The notes under the pieces: model-generated
The model's database searches: none
What the model saw: the letters and a program-made list of their open reading frames with translations, nothing else
Told to the model about the DNA's origin: nothing
Program-made: the position numbers and the translations under genes
Source: an uncultured Rhodopila sp.
GTDB taxonomy: Bacteria; Pseudomonadota; Alphaproteobacteria; Acetobacterales; Acetobacteraceae
NCBI RefSeq assembly: GCF_903915725.1
Contig: NZ_CAIWTY010000092.1
Span: 1-64,000, forward strand
DNA length: 64,000 bases
Direction: 5' to 3'
Part shown: in pieces, positions 52,783-62,489 of the stretch
Layout of the letters: every line of letters begins with the position of its first letter
Position numbering within the stretch: the first letter of the stretch is position 1

Positions 52783-53567
52783 TGTTTGCGCTTGAGATCA
52801 CCGGGGTGGACAGGACGTTCCATGTCGCCGGCAAGCCTGTTCCGGCGCTGCGGGACATTTCTCTGTCCATCCGCGAAGGGGAATTCGTTGCTATTGTCGG
52901 CGGCTCCGGCTGCGGCAAATCGACGCTGCTGCGCCTGATCCTCGGGCTCGACCGTCCTGACAGGGGCGAGGTCCGCGTCGGCGGTCAGCCCGTGCGCGGC
53001 CCCGGCCTGGATCGCGGCATCGTTTTCCAGGAGCACCGGCTGCTGCCCTGGCTGACGGCGGAAACCAATGTTGCCGCCGCGCTGCGGCGGAGCGGGTTAG
53101 ATTCGGCCCAGCGACGGCAGCGGGTGGCGGAGTATCTGGACCTTGTCGGCCTGACCGCATTCGCGAAGGCGTGGCCAGCGCAGTTGTCCGGCGGCATGGC
53201 GCAGCGCGTCGCCATCGCCCGGGCGTTGGTCAACCGGCCGCGGTTCCTGCTGCTGGATGAGCCGCTCGGCGCGCTGGATGCGCTGACCCGGCTGCGGCTG
53301 CAGGCGGAGCTGGCGCGGATCGTCCGGCATGGCGGCACCACCGCCCTGCTGGTCACGCACGACGTCGACGAAGCGGTCTTCCTGGCCGATCGGCTGGTGG
53401 TGATGCAGCCGCATCCGGGGCGGATATCGGATGTGCTGACGGTGGACCCGGCGGCGCGGCGCGACCGGTCGTCGGCGGTGTTCCTGCGGGTGCGGGACAA
53501 GGTGCTGGGGATGCTGGGGGTGGAGACCGAGGCGGTCAGGGCGGGAGCTTACGAAACGGCGGCGTAA
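52782..53567 (+). CDS. ABC importer ATP-binding subunit
   Basis: 261 residues. Walker A GGSGCGKST near residue 40-48, Q-loop IVFQEHRLLPW, signature LSGGMAQR, Walker B FLLLDEPLGALD, and H-loop LLVTHDVDEA. Start overlaps the stop of permease 2 by one base, so the four genes are one operon. It is the SsuB/TauB type by these motifs. Confidence 0.95.
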   Translation: MFALEITGVDRTFHVAGKPVPALRDISLSIREGEFVAIVGGSGCGKSTLLRLILGLDRPDRGEVRVGGQPVRGPGLDRGIVFQEHRLLPWLTAETNVAAALRRSGLDSAQRRQRVAEYLDLVGLTAFAKAWPAQLSGGMAQRVAIARALVNRPRFLLLDEPLGALDALTRLRLQAELARIVRHGGTTALLVTHDVDEAVFLADRLVVMQPHPGRISDVLTVDPAARRDRSSAVFLRVRDKVLGMLGVETEAVRAGAYETAA

Positions 53568-54082
53568 CGCCGGTTTGCTCGTGGCTGGGACGTGTTTCCG
53601 AGTTTAATTATCCCGTATCCATCCACGGCAAATGGCATGGCGCCAGCTATCGGTTATTCACGATCTACCGCTGTAACAATCCCCGCTCTCACAAGCCGGA
53701 ATTTGAAGCGCCGTTCGCGCGCCTGGACTACGCCGGCGGAAATCGATTTGACCTGCTTCGGCACCGGCACACGGGCCAATGGCTCCGCATGTTTAGATGC
53801 GCTCCGCTCGCCGGAGCGTTGCGTCTGATCGAAACCCGGGAGTATTTCTTCCCGCGCCGATCGGCTTCGGGTGTCGCTTTGGCTGGATGACGTTGGGTGG
53901 CCGGCTTGTAGGCAACAAAGCCGTTTGTAGGCAAGCATAAGGGAAACACAAATGAACACGAATGAACACAAATAGATGGGCCACGGCTGGCGTTACGTCG
54001 GATGGCACGATTTATTTGTGTTCATTCGTGTTCATTTGCGTTTCAATTTACTTGCCTAGACAAAACGATGCTGTTCCTCATC
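53568..54082. other. Gap of 515 bases without a supported gene, with a 31-bp inverted repeat
   Basis: 53944-53974 (aaacacaaatgaacacgaat continuing gaacacaaata) and 54013-54043 are reverse complements with one mismatch, loop 38 bases. This part is unusually A/T-rich for the window and resembles repeats of the aatgaacacgaatgaac kind seen in other bacteria. Nothing else supported. Confidence 0.7.
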
Positions 54083-54832
54083 CTAATTCCGCACGTCGAT
54101 CCACTCATCCGTAAACGGCCGGTGCCGGAACGTCGCCCAGACGAAGTTCATCGAATAGCGCATGCCGATCTTCATGACTCCTTCCTCCAGTAACCGCCGC
54201 CCGGAGGACAGCGCGGGAAGCCCGAAGGTGAACTTCACCGCACCGACAGTGTTCAACCGCCGCGCCAGGTCCGTATCTTCACCGTAAAAGCTGAACTTCG
54301 GGTTGAATCCGCCAATCTCCTCCAACGCCGATCGGCGGACGACGAAATTGCCGCCTTGCAGCATGGAGCCGACACGCAGCACGAAGCGGTTCAGCATGTA
54401 GAACCCGTAGCCCATGACATAGAACGCCCGCACCGCCGCGCGGGTCCGCCTTGGCACGTCGTAATAGATGTACGGACCGCTCAGCGCGACCAGGTTCGGA
54501 TGCCGGCGGAACTCCTCCAGCACGCGGTTCAGCCAGCCCTGCGTGACGATCGTGTCCGCATCGACGTTGGCGACCAGTTCCCCGGTGGCCCGCTGGTACC
54601 CGGCTTTGCGCGCCTGCACCAACCCCTTGACCGGTTCATCGACGACGATAACCTCGGGAAACGAAGCCGCCACGTCACCAGTACCGTCGGTGCTGGCGTT
54701 GTTCACCACGATCACCTCGGCCGTGCAGCCGCACTGCTTGATCTCCGCGATGATGGCCGAGAGATTCCGCGTCAGCGTCTTCTCCTCGTTATAGGCCGGC
54801 ACCACGAAGCTGATCATCACTGGGTCGCTCAT
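54083..54832 (-). CDS. Glycosyltransferase family 2
   Basis: 249 residues from MSDPVMISFVVPAYNEE, overlapping the stop of the GT4 gene by four bases. It has the GT-A layout: FVVPAYNEEKTL, NNASTDGT, the DXD-like NVDADTIV and GGNFVVRRSALEEIGGF, then FYGEDTDLARRL. The acceptor is unknown. Together with GT4 and DedA it may build an envelope or lipid-linked glycan. Confidence 0.9.
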   Translation of the reverse strand: MSDPVMISFVVPAYNEEKTLTRNLSAIIAEIKQCGCTAEVIVVNNASTDGTGDVAASFPEVIVVDEPVKGLVQARKAGYQRATGELVANVDADTIVTQGWLNRVLEEFRRHPNLVALSGPYIYYDVPRRTRAAVRAFYVMGYGFYMLNRFVLRVGSMLQGGNFVVRRSALEEIGGFNPKFSFYGEDTDLARRLNTVGAVKFTFGLPALSSGRRLLEEGVMKIGMRYSMNFVWATFRHRPFTDEWIDVRN

Positions 54833-56013
54833 GCGGCAACACTCCCTTGGAGCACCGAACGGTAGAGCGTCTCCCACTCATCGGTGACTGTTTCGATAGC
54901 AAATTTTTGGGCCGACGCCCTGCCGCCCGAGCCCAGCCGCAGCCGCTGCTCCGGCGCCGCCAGCAGGTCCTCCAGCACCCGGGCCAGCGCCGCCGGATCG
55001 TCCGGATCGACGAGTATCCCGTTGCCGGGACCGACAAACTCCGGCAGCGCCCGCGTCGCCGCGGCTACCACCGGCACGCCCGAGGCCATCGCCTGGAGCA
55101 GAACCATGCTCTGGGTTTCACTTGTGCTCATCATCGCGAAGGTGTCACTTATTTGTAATAATTGAGCCAGGTTCTTTTGCGGCAGCGTCCCCATGAACCT
55201 GACCGTCCCGTCGATTCCCAGATCGGCCGCCAGCGTACGCAGTAACGGTTCATGCGAACCGTGTCCAGCGATTGCCAGTTCAGTAACGACGCCGCGGTGC
55301 CGCAGCGCCGCCACCGCGTGCAGCAGCACCTCGATGTTCTTCTCCGGCCCGAGGCGGCCGGCATAGGTGATCGTCGGCCCGGACAGCCCGAACCGCGCAC
55401 GCAACGCGTCGCGCTCATTCGCCGGAAGCGGCGTGAACAGGCCGGTATCGATCGGGTTCGACACCACGCCATGCGGGCGGCGCAGCCTGGCCAGGCCGAG
55501 TTCCTCGAACACCGACCGCGACGGCGCCGTGACATAGGCACAATGGTTATAGAACCATGTGACATAAGCGGCCGCCCGCGCCACGCTGACCGGCATATGG
55601 CCGCGGAAGCCGGCAACCGTGGTGTGATTGGTGCCGATCACGGGTATCTTTAAGAAACGTCCGTTCAGCAAGGCCTCCAGGCCGATGCCGAAGAACGAGT
55701 GCACATGAATAACGTCCGGCCGCGCCTTTTTCGCCATCGCCGCCGGACCCATGGGAGAAGGCAAAGCGGCGCGGGACTGGCGGGTCGAACTGGGGAAGGG
55801 CAGGGACGGGCGGCGGCGCACCCGCACGCCATCACCCAGATCGCGCTCGCGCACCGGCGCGCCAACACGGCGGTAGTCCGAGGCGCCGTAGGCCGGGGCG
55901 TAAATGTCCACCTGATAGCCGCGCCGCCCGAGCGCGCGGCTGATGGTGGCGATCGAGTCCTGGATGCCGCCCAGCTCGGGGAAGAAGTAATCGGTGAACA
56001 TGGCAATTCTCAC
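54829..56013 (-). CDS. Glycosyltransferase family 4
   Basis: 394 residues, GT-B fold: FTDYFFPELGGIQDSIATIS at the start, VIHVHSFFGIGLEALL, TNHTTVAGFRGH, then TYAGRLGPEKNIEVLL and SETQSMVLLQAMASGVPVVAA with the donor-binding glutamates. It overlaps GT2 and the DedA gene by four bases at each end, so they are translated together. Related to mannosyl/glucosyltransferases acting on lipids, exact sugar not clear. Confidence 0.9.
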   Translation of the reverse strand: MRIAMFTDYFFPELGGIQDSIATISRALGRRGYQVDIYAPAYGASDYRRVGAPVRERDLGDGVRVRRRPSLPFPSSTRQSRAALPSPMGPAAMAKKARPDVIHVHSFFGIGLEALLNGRFLKIPVIGTNHTTVAGFRGHMPVSVARAAAYVTWFYNHCAYVTAPSRSVFEELGLARLRRPHGVVSNPIDTGLFTPLPANERDALRARFGLSGPTITYAGRLGPEKNIEVLLHAVAALRHRGVVTELAIAGHGSHEPLLRTLAADLGIDGTVRFMGTLPQKNLAQLLQISDTFAMMSTSETQSMVLLQAMASGVPVVAAATRALPEFVGPGNGILVDPDDPAALARVLEDLLAAPEQRLRLGSGGRASAQKFAIETVTDEWETLYRSVLQGSVAA

Positions 56014-56576
56014 AGGCGGGCCCTCAACAGTTGGGCCCGGCGAAGGATCAGCGCGACCGCGGATACCCCCGCGATGCCGAGTAAAGCCGAACCAAGCACG
56101 GCATGCCGCTCAAAGAGCCCGATATGGTTTCCGGCGAAATAGCCGAACGCGAACAGCGCGCCGCTCTTCGGCACCGTGGCCAGCAGGTTGACGAACAGGA
56201 AGTGCGGAATGGGCAGGCGCAACATGCCGCTGGCGACAAGAACGACGCAGCCGATGGCATGAGTCCATTTGCCAACCAGCAGCATCTTGGTGGAATGCTG
56301 CTTCAGGTCGCGCTGGAACTCCGGCGAGAACGCCTCACCTAAACCGAGCCGCCGGCTCAGGCCGGAGAGCGGCGTCACCCCGGAGCGTCCGATCCAGTAA
56401 TAGATAAGGTCGCCGATAAGGTCGCCGCACACCAGCAGCACCATTGCCAGCGTGCAGCCGACATAGCCCTGCGACGCCAGCAAGCCCGTCACCGCCGACA
56501 CGGCTGGCCCCTCCACGACCGACAGCGGCAAAATCAGCACGGCGCCGTAGGCGATCAGGAAACCGTCGAGTGTCAC
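56010..56576 (-). CDS. DedA/VTT-family membrane protein
   Basis: 188 residues, using the GTG at 56576 (MTLDGFLIAYGAVLI). Helices plus the signature GDLIGDLIYYWIGRSG and KMLLVGKWTHAIGC..LVASGMLRLPIPHFLFVNLLATVPKSG match the VTT (SNARE-assoc) domain. These proteins are linked to undecaprenyl-phosphate or other lipid flipping. The acidic residue and Arg typical of the family are in the expected loop (GKWTH rather than GRF), so specificity may differ. Gene start is 7 bases after the DUF6134 stop. Confidence 0.8.
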   Translation of the reverse strand: MTLDGFLIAYGAVLILPLSVVEGPAVSAVTGLLASQGYVGCTLAMVLLVCGDLIGDLIYYWIGRSGVTPLSGLSRRLGLGEAFSPEFQRDLKQHSTKMLLVGKWTHAIGCVVLVASGMLRLPIPHFLFVNLLATVPKSGALFAFGYFAGNHIGLFERHAVLGSALLGIAGVSAVALILRRAQLLRARL

Positions 56577-56583
56577 GAAAGTT

Positions 56584-57375
56584 TCACAGACGTTCGTAAC
56601 GCACGGTGGAACCGTCCGCCGCCGTGTAGGCAAGGCTCGCCCAGGTGCCGGTGCGGTCGTACCAGAGTTCCACATCGAACGCGCCGCTGATGACATAATG
56701 GTCCGCGACGGCGGGGGCGCCGGACGCCGTCGGAATCGTTTCTGCTGTGCGTTCGGTCACTTTCGGCCGCAGCAGCACGCCATCCTCAAGGCTGATCATC
56801 GGCCCGGCAAGCGCGCGCTTGTCCCAATAGCTGGTGGTGCCCGCGGGCTCCGGCGCGATGTAGCGTTGGGTCTGGCTGCCGAGCACCACCAGGCCTTCAT
56901 TGGTGCGCTGCGCGCTGGCCCATTGGTGGCGGCCGTTCTTGTCGGTTTCGGCGCTCAGTCCGGTCAGCGTCTCCCCCAGCCAGGTTTCAGTCGCCTGATG
57001 CGTATACCGAACGATCGGCAGGGACAGCAGCGTCACAACGGCGTCCACGGTCACCCGAACGGTGAGCGAGTTGCCGCGAGGCTCGAAGGTCACACTGTGG
57101 CGGCCGATCTCGTCGCCGTGCCGAATAATGCGGAAGGCGAGACGGTCGCTGCGAGGAACTGGCAGTGCAGCCACCGCGTTTCGTGCGGCGGCCATCGCCG
57201 CGGTGAACAGCATGGTCCGGCGGCCGATCACCCTTGCGGTTTGGCGGCTTGCCGGTGGCGGCGGGCTGGCTCGACACACGGTTTCATTCGGCACTGCTTC
57301 ATCGCCAACTCCGAACCCGGGGGAAAGACTCGGGCAACCTGATTCGGCCGGCGTCATAGCAGTTTTATATGACAC
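56584..57375 (-). CDS. DUF6134-family exported protein
   Basis: 263 residues if the GTG at 57375 is used; an ATG 7 codons on is as likely. A twin-arginine-type signal lies internally (IGRRTMLFTAAMAAARNAVAALP, about 50-72). The mature part LAFRIIRHGDEIGRHSVTFEP, TVRVTVDAV, and YTHQATETWLGETLTGLSAETDKNG is the pattern of DUF6134 proteins. The role is unknown. It sits just upstream of DedA and may belong to the envelope group. Confidence 0.65.
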   Translation of the reverse strand: MSYKTAMTPAESGCPSLSPGFGVGDEAVPNETVCRASPPPPASRQTARVIGRRTMLFTAAMAAARNAVAALPVPRSDRLAFRIIRHGDEIGRHSVTFEPRGNSLTVRVTVDAVVTLLSLPIVRYTHQATETWLGETLTGLSAETDKNGRHQWASAQRTNEGLVVLGSQTQRYIAPEPAGTTSYWDKRALAGPMISLEDGVLLRPKVTERTAETIPTASGAPAVADHYVISGAFDVELWYDRTGTWASLAYTAADGSTVRYERL

Positions 57376-57472
57376 TGGAATGACAGCGCGGTCGATTATC
57401 GTTTCTGCACTGCGATTGGGGCGGTCAGCAGGGTTCCGCCTTGGGCGGGGGAAGCGAGCTCAAGCCGCCCGC

Positions 57473-58660
57473 TCAGTCCGTCACCGCCGCGTAGACGAGA
57501 TCACGGAACAACACCCGGTAGTAATCCCGCTGCAGCGGCGCCTGGATCATCAGCACCGCGAACAGCCGCTCGGCCGGATCGACCCAGAACGTCGTCCCCG
57601 CCGCGCCGCCCCAGAAGTAGTTGCCAACCGATCCCGGGAATGGCGCCAGCCCGGCATGCGTGCGCACCGCGAACCCCAGCCCGAACCCGTGCCCCGGCGG
57701 CACCAGATCGGCTGGCCGCGGAATACCGGCGCCGAGATGATCCGCCGTCATCAGCTCCACCGTCTTGCGCCCCAGCAGCCGCACCGGCCCGAGCCGCCCG
57801 TTGCCCAGCAACATCGCCAGGAATCGCGCATAGTCCGTGGCGGTGGAGACCATGCCGCCGCCGCCGGATTCGAACATCGCCGGGCGGCGGACATCGAGCA
57901 GCGTCACGTCCTGCCCGCCGTCCGGGTCCTTGGCGAAGGGTTCGGCGATGCGCCGCTGGTCCTCCTCCGGCACATGAAACCCGGTGTCGGTCATGCCCAG
58001 CGGCGCCAGGATGCGCTCCGCCAGGAACGCGCCGAGGGTCTGGCCGGACACCACCTCCACCAGCCGCCCGAGCACGTCGGTGGATCGGCTGTATTCCCAG
58101 GCTGTTCCCGGCTGATGCAGCAGAGGCAGCTTCGCCAGCGCCTCCGCCTGGTCCGCATTGGTCTGCTTCAGCCGCGCCACGCGCGCCTGTGCGTAAGCCT
58201 TGTGTATCGGCGTGTCGCCGCGAAACTCATAGGTCAGGCCGGAGGTATGGCGCAGCAGGTCCTGCACCGTTATCGGCGCCCGGACGGGGGTCAGTTCGTA
58301 GCTATCGCCGCCGGCCACGCCGACGGCGGCGGCGTTGAAGGCGGGGATATATTGGCCGACAGGATCGGTCAGCAGCAGCCGGCCTTCCTCCCACAGCATC
58401 ATCGCGGCCACCGAGACGATCGCCTTGGTCATCGAGTAGATGCGGAAGATCGCGTTGGCGGTCATCGGCTCGCCGGAGGCCGGGTCGAGGCGGCCAAAGC
58501 TTTCGTGATAAGCGACCTTACCGTGCCGGGCGACCAGCGCGACCGCTCCGGGTATATGGCCGGCGGCGACCCGCTCCTCCAGCGCTTTCGACAGGCGATG
58601 GAGCGCGGCGGGGTTCAGTCCGACGTCCTCGGGCTTGGCTGTCGGCAGGGCTGCGGTCAT
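57473..58660 (-). CDS. Serine hydrolase, beta-lactamase/EstB-like
   Basis: 395 residues with a class C beta-lactamase fold: S76-M-T-K79 (IYSMTKAIV) holds the nucleophile Ser and Lys, and WEYSRSTDVL has the second-motif Tyr. Other blocks (HTSGLTYEF, FGLGFAVRTH) are common to carboxylesterases of family VIII. No export signal, so a cytoplasmic esterase is more likely than an antibiotic-resistance enzyme. It lies divergent from phaC. Confidence 0.88.
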   Translation of the reverse strand: MTAALPTAKPEDVGLNPAALHRLSKALEERVAAGHIPGAVALVARHGKVAYHESFGRLDPASGEPMTANAIFRIYSMTKAIVSVAAMMLWEEGRLLLTDPVGQYIPAFNAAAVGVAGGDSYELTPVRAPITVQDLLRHTSGLTYEFRGDTPIHKAYAQARVARLKQTNADQAEALAKLPLLHQPGTAWEYSRSTDVLGRLVEVVSGQTLGAFLAERILAPLGMTDTGFHVPEEDQRRIAEPFAKDPDGGQDVTLLDVRRPAMFESGGGGMVSTATDYARFLAMLLGNGRLGPVRLLGRKTVELMTADHLGAGIPRPADLVPPGHGFGLGFAVRTHAGLAPFPGSVGNYFWGGAAGTTFWVDPAERLFAVLMIQAPLQRDYYRVLFRDLVYAAVTD

Positions 58661-58830
58661 CGTGGCGGTCCTTGTGCGGGCTGGGCGCGCAGTATCGCCG
58701 GAGCCGGGTGTGGATCAAGCTTGGCCGCGTCAATGAGATCGAGGACGCCAGTATCCAGCCCGGCGCAAAACCTGTAACCCGTCTCATCGGGACCGCACCC
58801 GACACCCGGCCAGAAGGAAGGAAACCGACC

Positions 58831-60756
58831 ATGAACGACAAAACCCCGTCCCCGCCAGCCGGCACCGCCGAAGCCGCCGACTCCGTGCTCAGCCTTTGGA
58901 ACTCCTGGATGGAAGCCGCGTCCGGCTCCACCGAGGCCTGGAGCAAGAGCCTGAGCACCCCGGGTTCGCAGCTGTTTCAGACCGCGCCGGACGCCGCCGC
59001 CGGCAATCTGCTCGCCGCCGGGGTTCAGCAGCTCAACAAGCTTATCGGCTCCAACCAGGCGCTGCACGCGCTTGACCAGGTGTGGAACGCCAACCCGCTG
59101 CGCGAGGTGGTCCCGGTTGACTGGGCCGAGATTGCACGCGCGCTGCGCATCGTCTGGCTGCGCACGCTGCGCGATCCCGCCAAGGCCCTGACCGCGGCCG
59201 TGGATCTGAACACGCGGGTATTTACCGCCGCGGCCGGGGCATGGGCCGAGGCCGCTCAGCGCTTTTGGGGTGGGGCGGCCGACGCCAAGCCCGCACACGT
59301 GTCCGACAAGCGGTTCGCCGCACCGGAGTGGCAGGCCAACCCGGCCTACCGCACGCTCAAGGAGCTCTACACGCTCGCATCCGACTGGCTGCTGAAGCAG
59401 AGCGAAACCGGCAATCCGGACGACCCGGAGGAGGTGCGGCTGAATTTTCATCTCCGCCAGTTCATCGATGCGATGAGCCCGTCGCTGCTGCTGCTGTCCA
59501 ACCCGGAGGCGCTGCGCCGGGCGATGGAAACCGGCGGTGGCAGCCTGGCCGACGGCGCCCGCAACCTGCTGCACGACATCAAGGAGGGGCGGCTGAGCAT
59601 GGTGGACGCCACCGCCTTCGCGCCTGGCCGCAACTTGGCGATGACTCCGGGCAAGGTGGTGCTGCGCAACAAGCTGATCGAGCTGATCCAGTATTCGCCG
59701 ACGACGGACACGGTGCACCAGGTGCCGCTGCTGATCGTGCCGCCGTGGATCAACAAATACTACATCCTCGACATGCAGCAGAAGAACAGCTTCGTGCGCT
59801 ACCTCGTGGCGCAGGGGTTCACGGTGTTCATCGTGTCCTGGAAGAACCCGGACGCCTCGATGGACGCCACGACGATCGAGGACTACATGGATCTCGGCCC
59901 GCTGGCGGCCAGCGACGCGATCCGCCAGATCAGCGGCAGCGAAACCCTGAATGTCATGGGCTACTGCATCGGCGGCACCCTGATGGCGATGACCCTGGCC
60001 TGGCTGGCGAAGAAGGGCGACACCCGATTTGGCTCCGCCACGTTCATGGTGTCGTTGCAGGACTTCTCCAAAGTCGGCGACACCGCGGTGTTTCTCGGCG
60101 ATACCGCGATCGACTTCGTCGAGCAGCAGATGCTGGAGCGTGGCTATCTGGACAGCCGCGAGATGTCCAACATGTTCAATTTGCTGCGGTCGAACGACCT
60201 GATCTGGTCGAACGTGGTCAACAACTACCTGCTGGGGCAGAAACCGCCGGCCTTCGACCTGCTGTACTGGAACAGCGACGGCACCCGCATGACCCGCACG
60301 GCGCATAGTTGGTACCTGCACAATACCTATGTGGAGAACAACCTTATCAAGCCGGGCAAGGTCGAGGTGAAAGGCGAGGCGCTCGATCTGGGGCAGATCA
60401 AGCTCGATGCCTATGCGGTGGGCGCGGAGAAGGACCACATCGTGCCGTGGGAGTCGGCGTGGCGGATCACCCAGTTGTTCGGCGGCAAGGTGCGCTATGT
60501 GCTGGCCTCCAGCGGCCATATCGCGGGGATTATCAACCCGCCCGGCGGCAAGGGCACCCACTGGATCAACGAGGCAAAGACCGAGACGCCGGAGGAGTGG
60601 CGCAAAACCAGCGCGGTGCATGACGGCAGTTGGTGGAACGACTGGGCGCGCTGGCTGGGCGACCATTCCGGCGGCCGGGTCGCCCCGCCGCCGCTGGGTG
60701 GCAACGCGCATCCGCCGCTGGATGACGCGCCGGGGCGCTACGTGCTGGAGAAGTAG
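58831..60756 (+). CDS. phaC: Class I polyhydroxyalkanoate synthase
   Basis: 641 residues from ATG at 58831, chosen for the preceding aaggaagg. It polymerises 3-hydroxyacyl-CoA into storage granules. The PhaC box GYCIGG carries Cys379; a catalytic Asp (AEKDHIVPW) and His (SSGHIAGI) are in place. Length and N-terminal domain fit class I. The longer frame upstream to 58672 lacks an RBS. The right neighbours, a GntP-type permease and a CoA-transferase, point the same way to short hydroxy acids. Confidence 0.96.
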   Translation: MNDKTPSPPAGTAEAADSVLSLWNSWMEAASGSTEAWSKSLSTPGSQLFQTAPDAAAGNLLAAGVQQLNKLIGSNQALHALDQVWNANPLREVVPVDWAEIARALRIVWLRTLRDPAKALTAAVDLNTRVFTAAAGAWAEAAQRFWGGAADAKPAHVSDKRFAAPEWQANPAYRTLKELYTLASDWLLKQSETGNPDDPEEVRLNFHLRQFIDAMSPSLLLLSNPEALRRAMETGGGSLADGARNLLHDIKEGRLSMVDATAFAPGRNLAMTPGKVVLRNKLIELIQYSPTTDTVHQVPLLIVPPWINKYYILDMQQKNSFVRYLVAQGFTVFIVSWKNPDASMDATTIEDYMDLGPLAASDAIRQISGSETLNVMGYCIGGTLMAMTLAWLAKKGDTRFGSATFMVSLQDFSKVGDTAVFLGDTAIDFVEQQMLERGYLDSREMSNMFNLLRSNDLIWSNVVNNYLLGQKPPAFDLLYWNSDGTRMTRTAHSWYLHNTYVENNLIKPGKVEVKGEALDLGQIKLDAYAVGAEKDHIVPWESAWRITQLFGGKVRYVLASSGHIAGIINPPGGKGTHWINEAKTETPEEWRKTSAVHDGSWWNDWARWLGDHSGGRVAPPPLGGNAHPPLDDAPGRYVLEK

Positions 60757-60820
60757 GCGCGGGCGGGGCCGCCGCCTCGACCCTCCGTGCCGACCAGTTG
60801 TGTCATGCGTGTCGTCCCGT

Positions 60821-60914
60821 TGTGTCATGGCCGGGCTTGTCCCGGCCATCCACGACTTTGCCCGATCCGGCACCGCAAGTCGTGGATAGCCGGACTAAAT
60901 CCGGCCATGACACT
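60821..60914. repeat. REPIN-like doublet, 94 bp
   Basis: tgtgtcatggccgg on the left and ccggccatgacac on the right, with arms ccatccacgacttt / aagtcgtgg. Same length as at 7862 and 31767. It lies in the gap 60757-61084, which has nothing else that I can support. Confidence 0.9.
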
Positions 60915-61084
60915 TTTGCAACGGCCGTGCCGCGCCGCCATGTGAAGCGCCGCCGGGTGCCTTCCATCACACCAAAAATGCTTTGACCGTATCGTCATGA
61001 CGTCTATCAATGCGTCATGGCGGCAGCCGGTGCAGGCTCGCTGTTGAACCAAGTGGGAATCCACCTGCCTCCGGGGAAACGTGC

Positions 61085-62476
61085 ATGAGCTTCATCGTCT
61101 GTATTGCCGCATTATGCTTCCTGATGCTGGCCGCCTATCGCGGCTTCAGCGTCATCATCTTCGCGCCCATCGCGGCCCTTCTCGCCGTGCTGGTCACCGA
61201 GCCGTCCTCCGTCCTGCCGGTCTACAGCGGCCTGTTCATGGACAAGATGGTGGTCTTCGTAAAACTCTACTTCCCGGTGTTCCTGCTCGGCGCGATCTTC
61301 GGCAAGGTGGTCGAACTGTCCGGCTTCTCGCGATCGATCGTCGCCGCGACGATCCGCCTGGTCGGGCGGGAGCGGGCGGTGCTGGCCATCGTCATCGTCT
61401 GCGCGCTGCTGACCTATGGCGGCGTGTCGCTGTTCGTCGTGGTGTTTGCCGTCTACCCGTTCGCGGCCGAGGCGTTCCGGCTCGGCGGCCTGCCGAAGCG
61501 GCTGATCCCGGGAACCATCGCGCTCGGCGCCTTCACCTTCACCATGGACGCGCTGCCCGGCACGCCGCAAATCCAGAACATCATCCCGGCGGCCTTCTTC
61601 AAGACCAACGCCTGGTCGGCGCCCTGGCTCGGCCTGATTGGCGCCATCTACATCGCCATCATCGGCCTCGCCTACCTGACCTGGCGCCTGCGCCAGGCCG
61701 CCGCCGCCGGTGAGGGTTATGGCGAGAACCATACCCAGGAACCGGAGCCGGTCGATGAGGAAGACCTGCCGAATCCCTGGGTCGCGCTGCTGCCGCTGGT
61801 GGTGGTGGGCGTGATGAACCTGGTGTTCACCTATGCACTGCCGAGGTTGTACGGGCCGACATACAGCGTGACGCTGGCCGGTCTGGCGCAGCCGCTGACC
61901 GGTCCGGTGCCGGCGAACGTGGCGATCTGGGCGGTGGAACTGGCGTTGCTGGCCGGTATCCTGACGGTCATCGCGACCGCTTTCCGGGCGGTGTCGCGCC
62001 GCTTCGCCGAGGGCAGCAAACTGGCCGTGGCCGGTGCCCTGCTGGCCTCGATCAACACCGCGACGGAATATGGCTTCGGCTCGGTCATCGCCGCGCTGCC
62101 CGGGTTCATCGCCATCCGGGATGCGCTGACGGCGATCCCCAACCCGCTGATCAACGAGGCGATCAGCGTTACCACCCTGGCCGGGATCACCGGCTCCGCC
62201 TCCGGCGGCATGTCGATCGCGCTGGCGGCGATGTCGGGGCAGTTCATCGCCGCCGCCAACGCAGCCGGGATACCGCTGGATGTGCTGCACCGGGTGGCTG
62301 CGATGGCCTCCGGCGGCATGGACACGCTGCCGCATAACGGCGCGGTGATCACCTTGCTGGCGGTCACCGGGTTGACTCACCGGACGTCGTACAAGGACAT
62401 TTTCGCGCTGACCTGCATCAAGACGTCCGCGGTCTTTGTCGTGATCGCAGTCTACTACCTGACCGGCATCGTATAG
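61085..62476 (+). CDS. GntP-family permease
   Basis: 463 residues from ATG at 61085. About 12-13 helices with the GntP/Gnt-type signature [16 protein letters not shown] in the last quarter and [21 protein letters not shown] in the first third. The family carries gluconate or 3-hydroxybutyrate-like acids. Together with phaC and the CoA-transferase, hydroxybutyrate or a related short acid is a fair guess. RBS ggggaaa. The next gene begins 14 bases after its stop. Confidence 0.9.
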   Translation: MSFIVCIAALCFLMLAAYRGFSVIIFAPIAALLAVLVTEPSSVLPVYSGLFMDKMVVFVKLYFPVFLLGAIFGKVVELSGFSRSIVAATIRLVGRERAVLAIVIVCALLTYGGVSLFVVVFAVYPFAAEAFRLGGLPKRLIPGTIALGAFTFTMDALPGTPQIQNIIPAAFFKTNAWSAPWLGLIGAIYIAIIGLAYLTWRLRQAAAAGEGYGENHTQEPEPVDEEDLPNPWVALLPLVVVGVMNLVFTYALPRLYGPTYSVTLAGLAQPLTGPVPANVAIWAVELALLAGILTVIATAFRAVSRRFAEGSKLAVAGALLASINTATEYGFGSVIAALPGFIAIRDALTAIPNPLINEAISVTTLAGITGSASGGMSIALAAMSGQFIAAANAAGIPLDVLHRVAAMASGGMDTLPHNGAVITLLAVTGLTHRTSYKDIFALTCIKTSAVFVVIAVYYLTGIV

Positions 62477-62489
62477 GCGGACATGCACC

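Noticed and set aside
53592-53828. 78-codon open frame after the ABC operon
   Set aside because: No RBS and no domain; the composition is mixed and it ends in repeat-rich A/T DNA.
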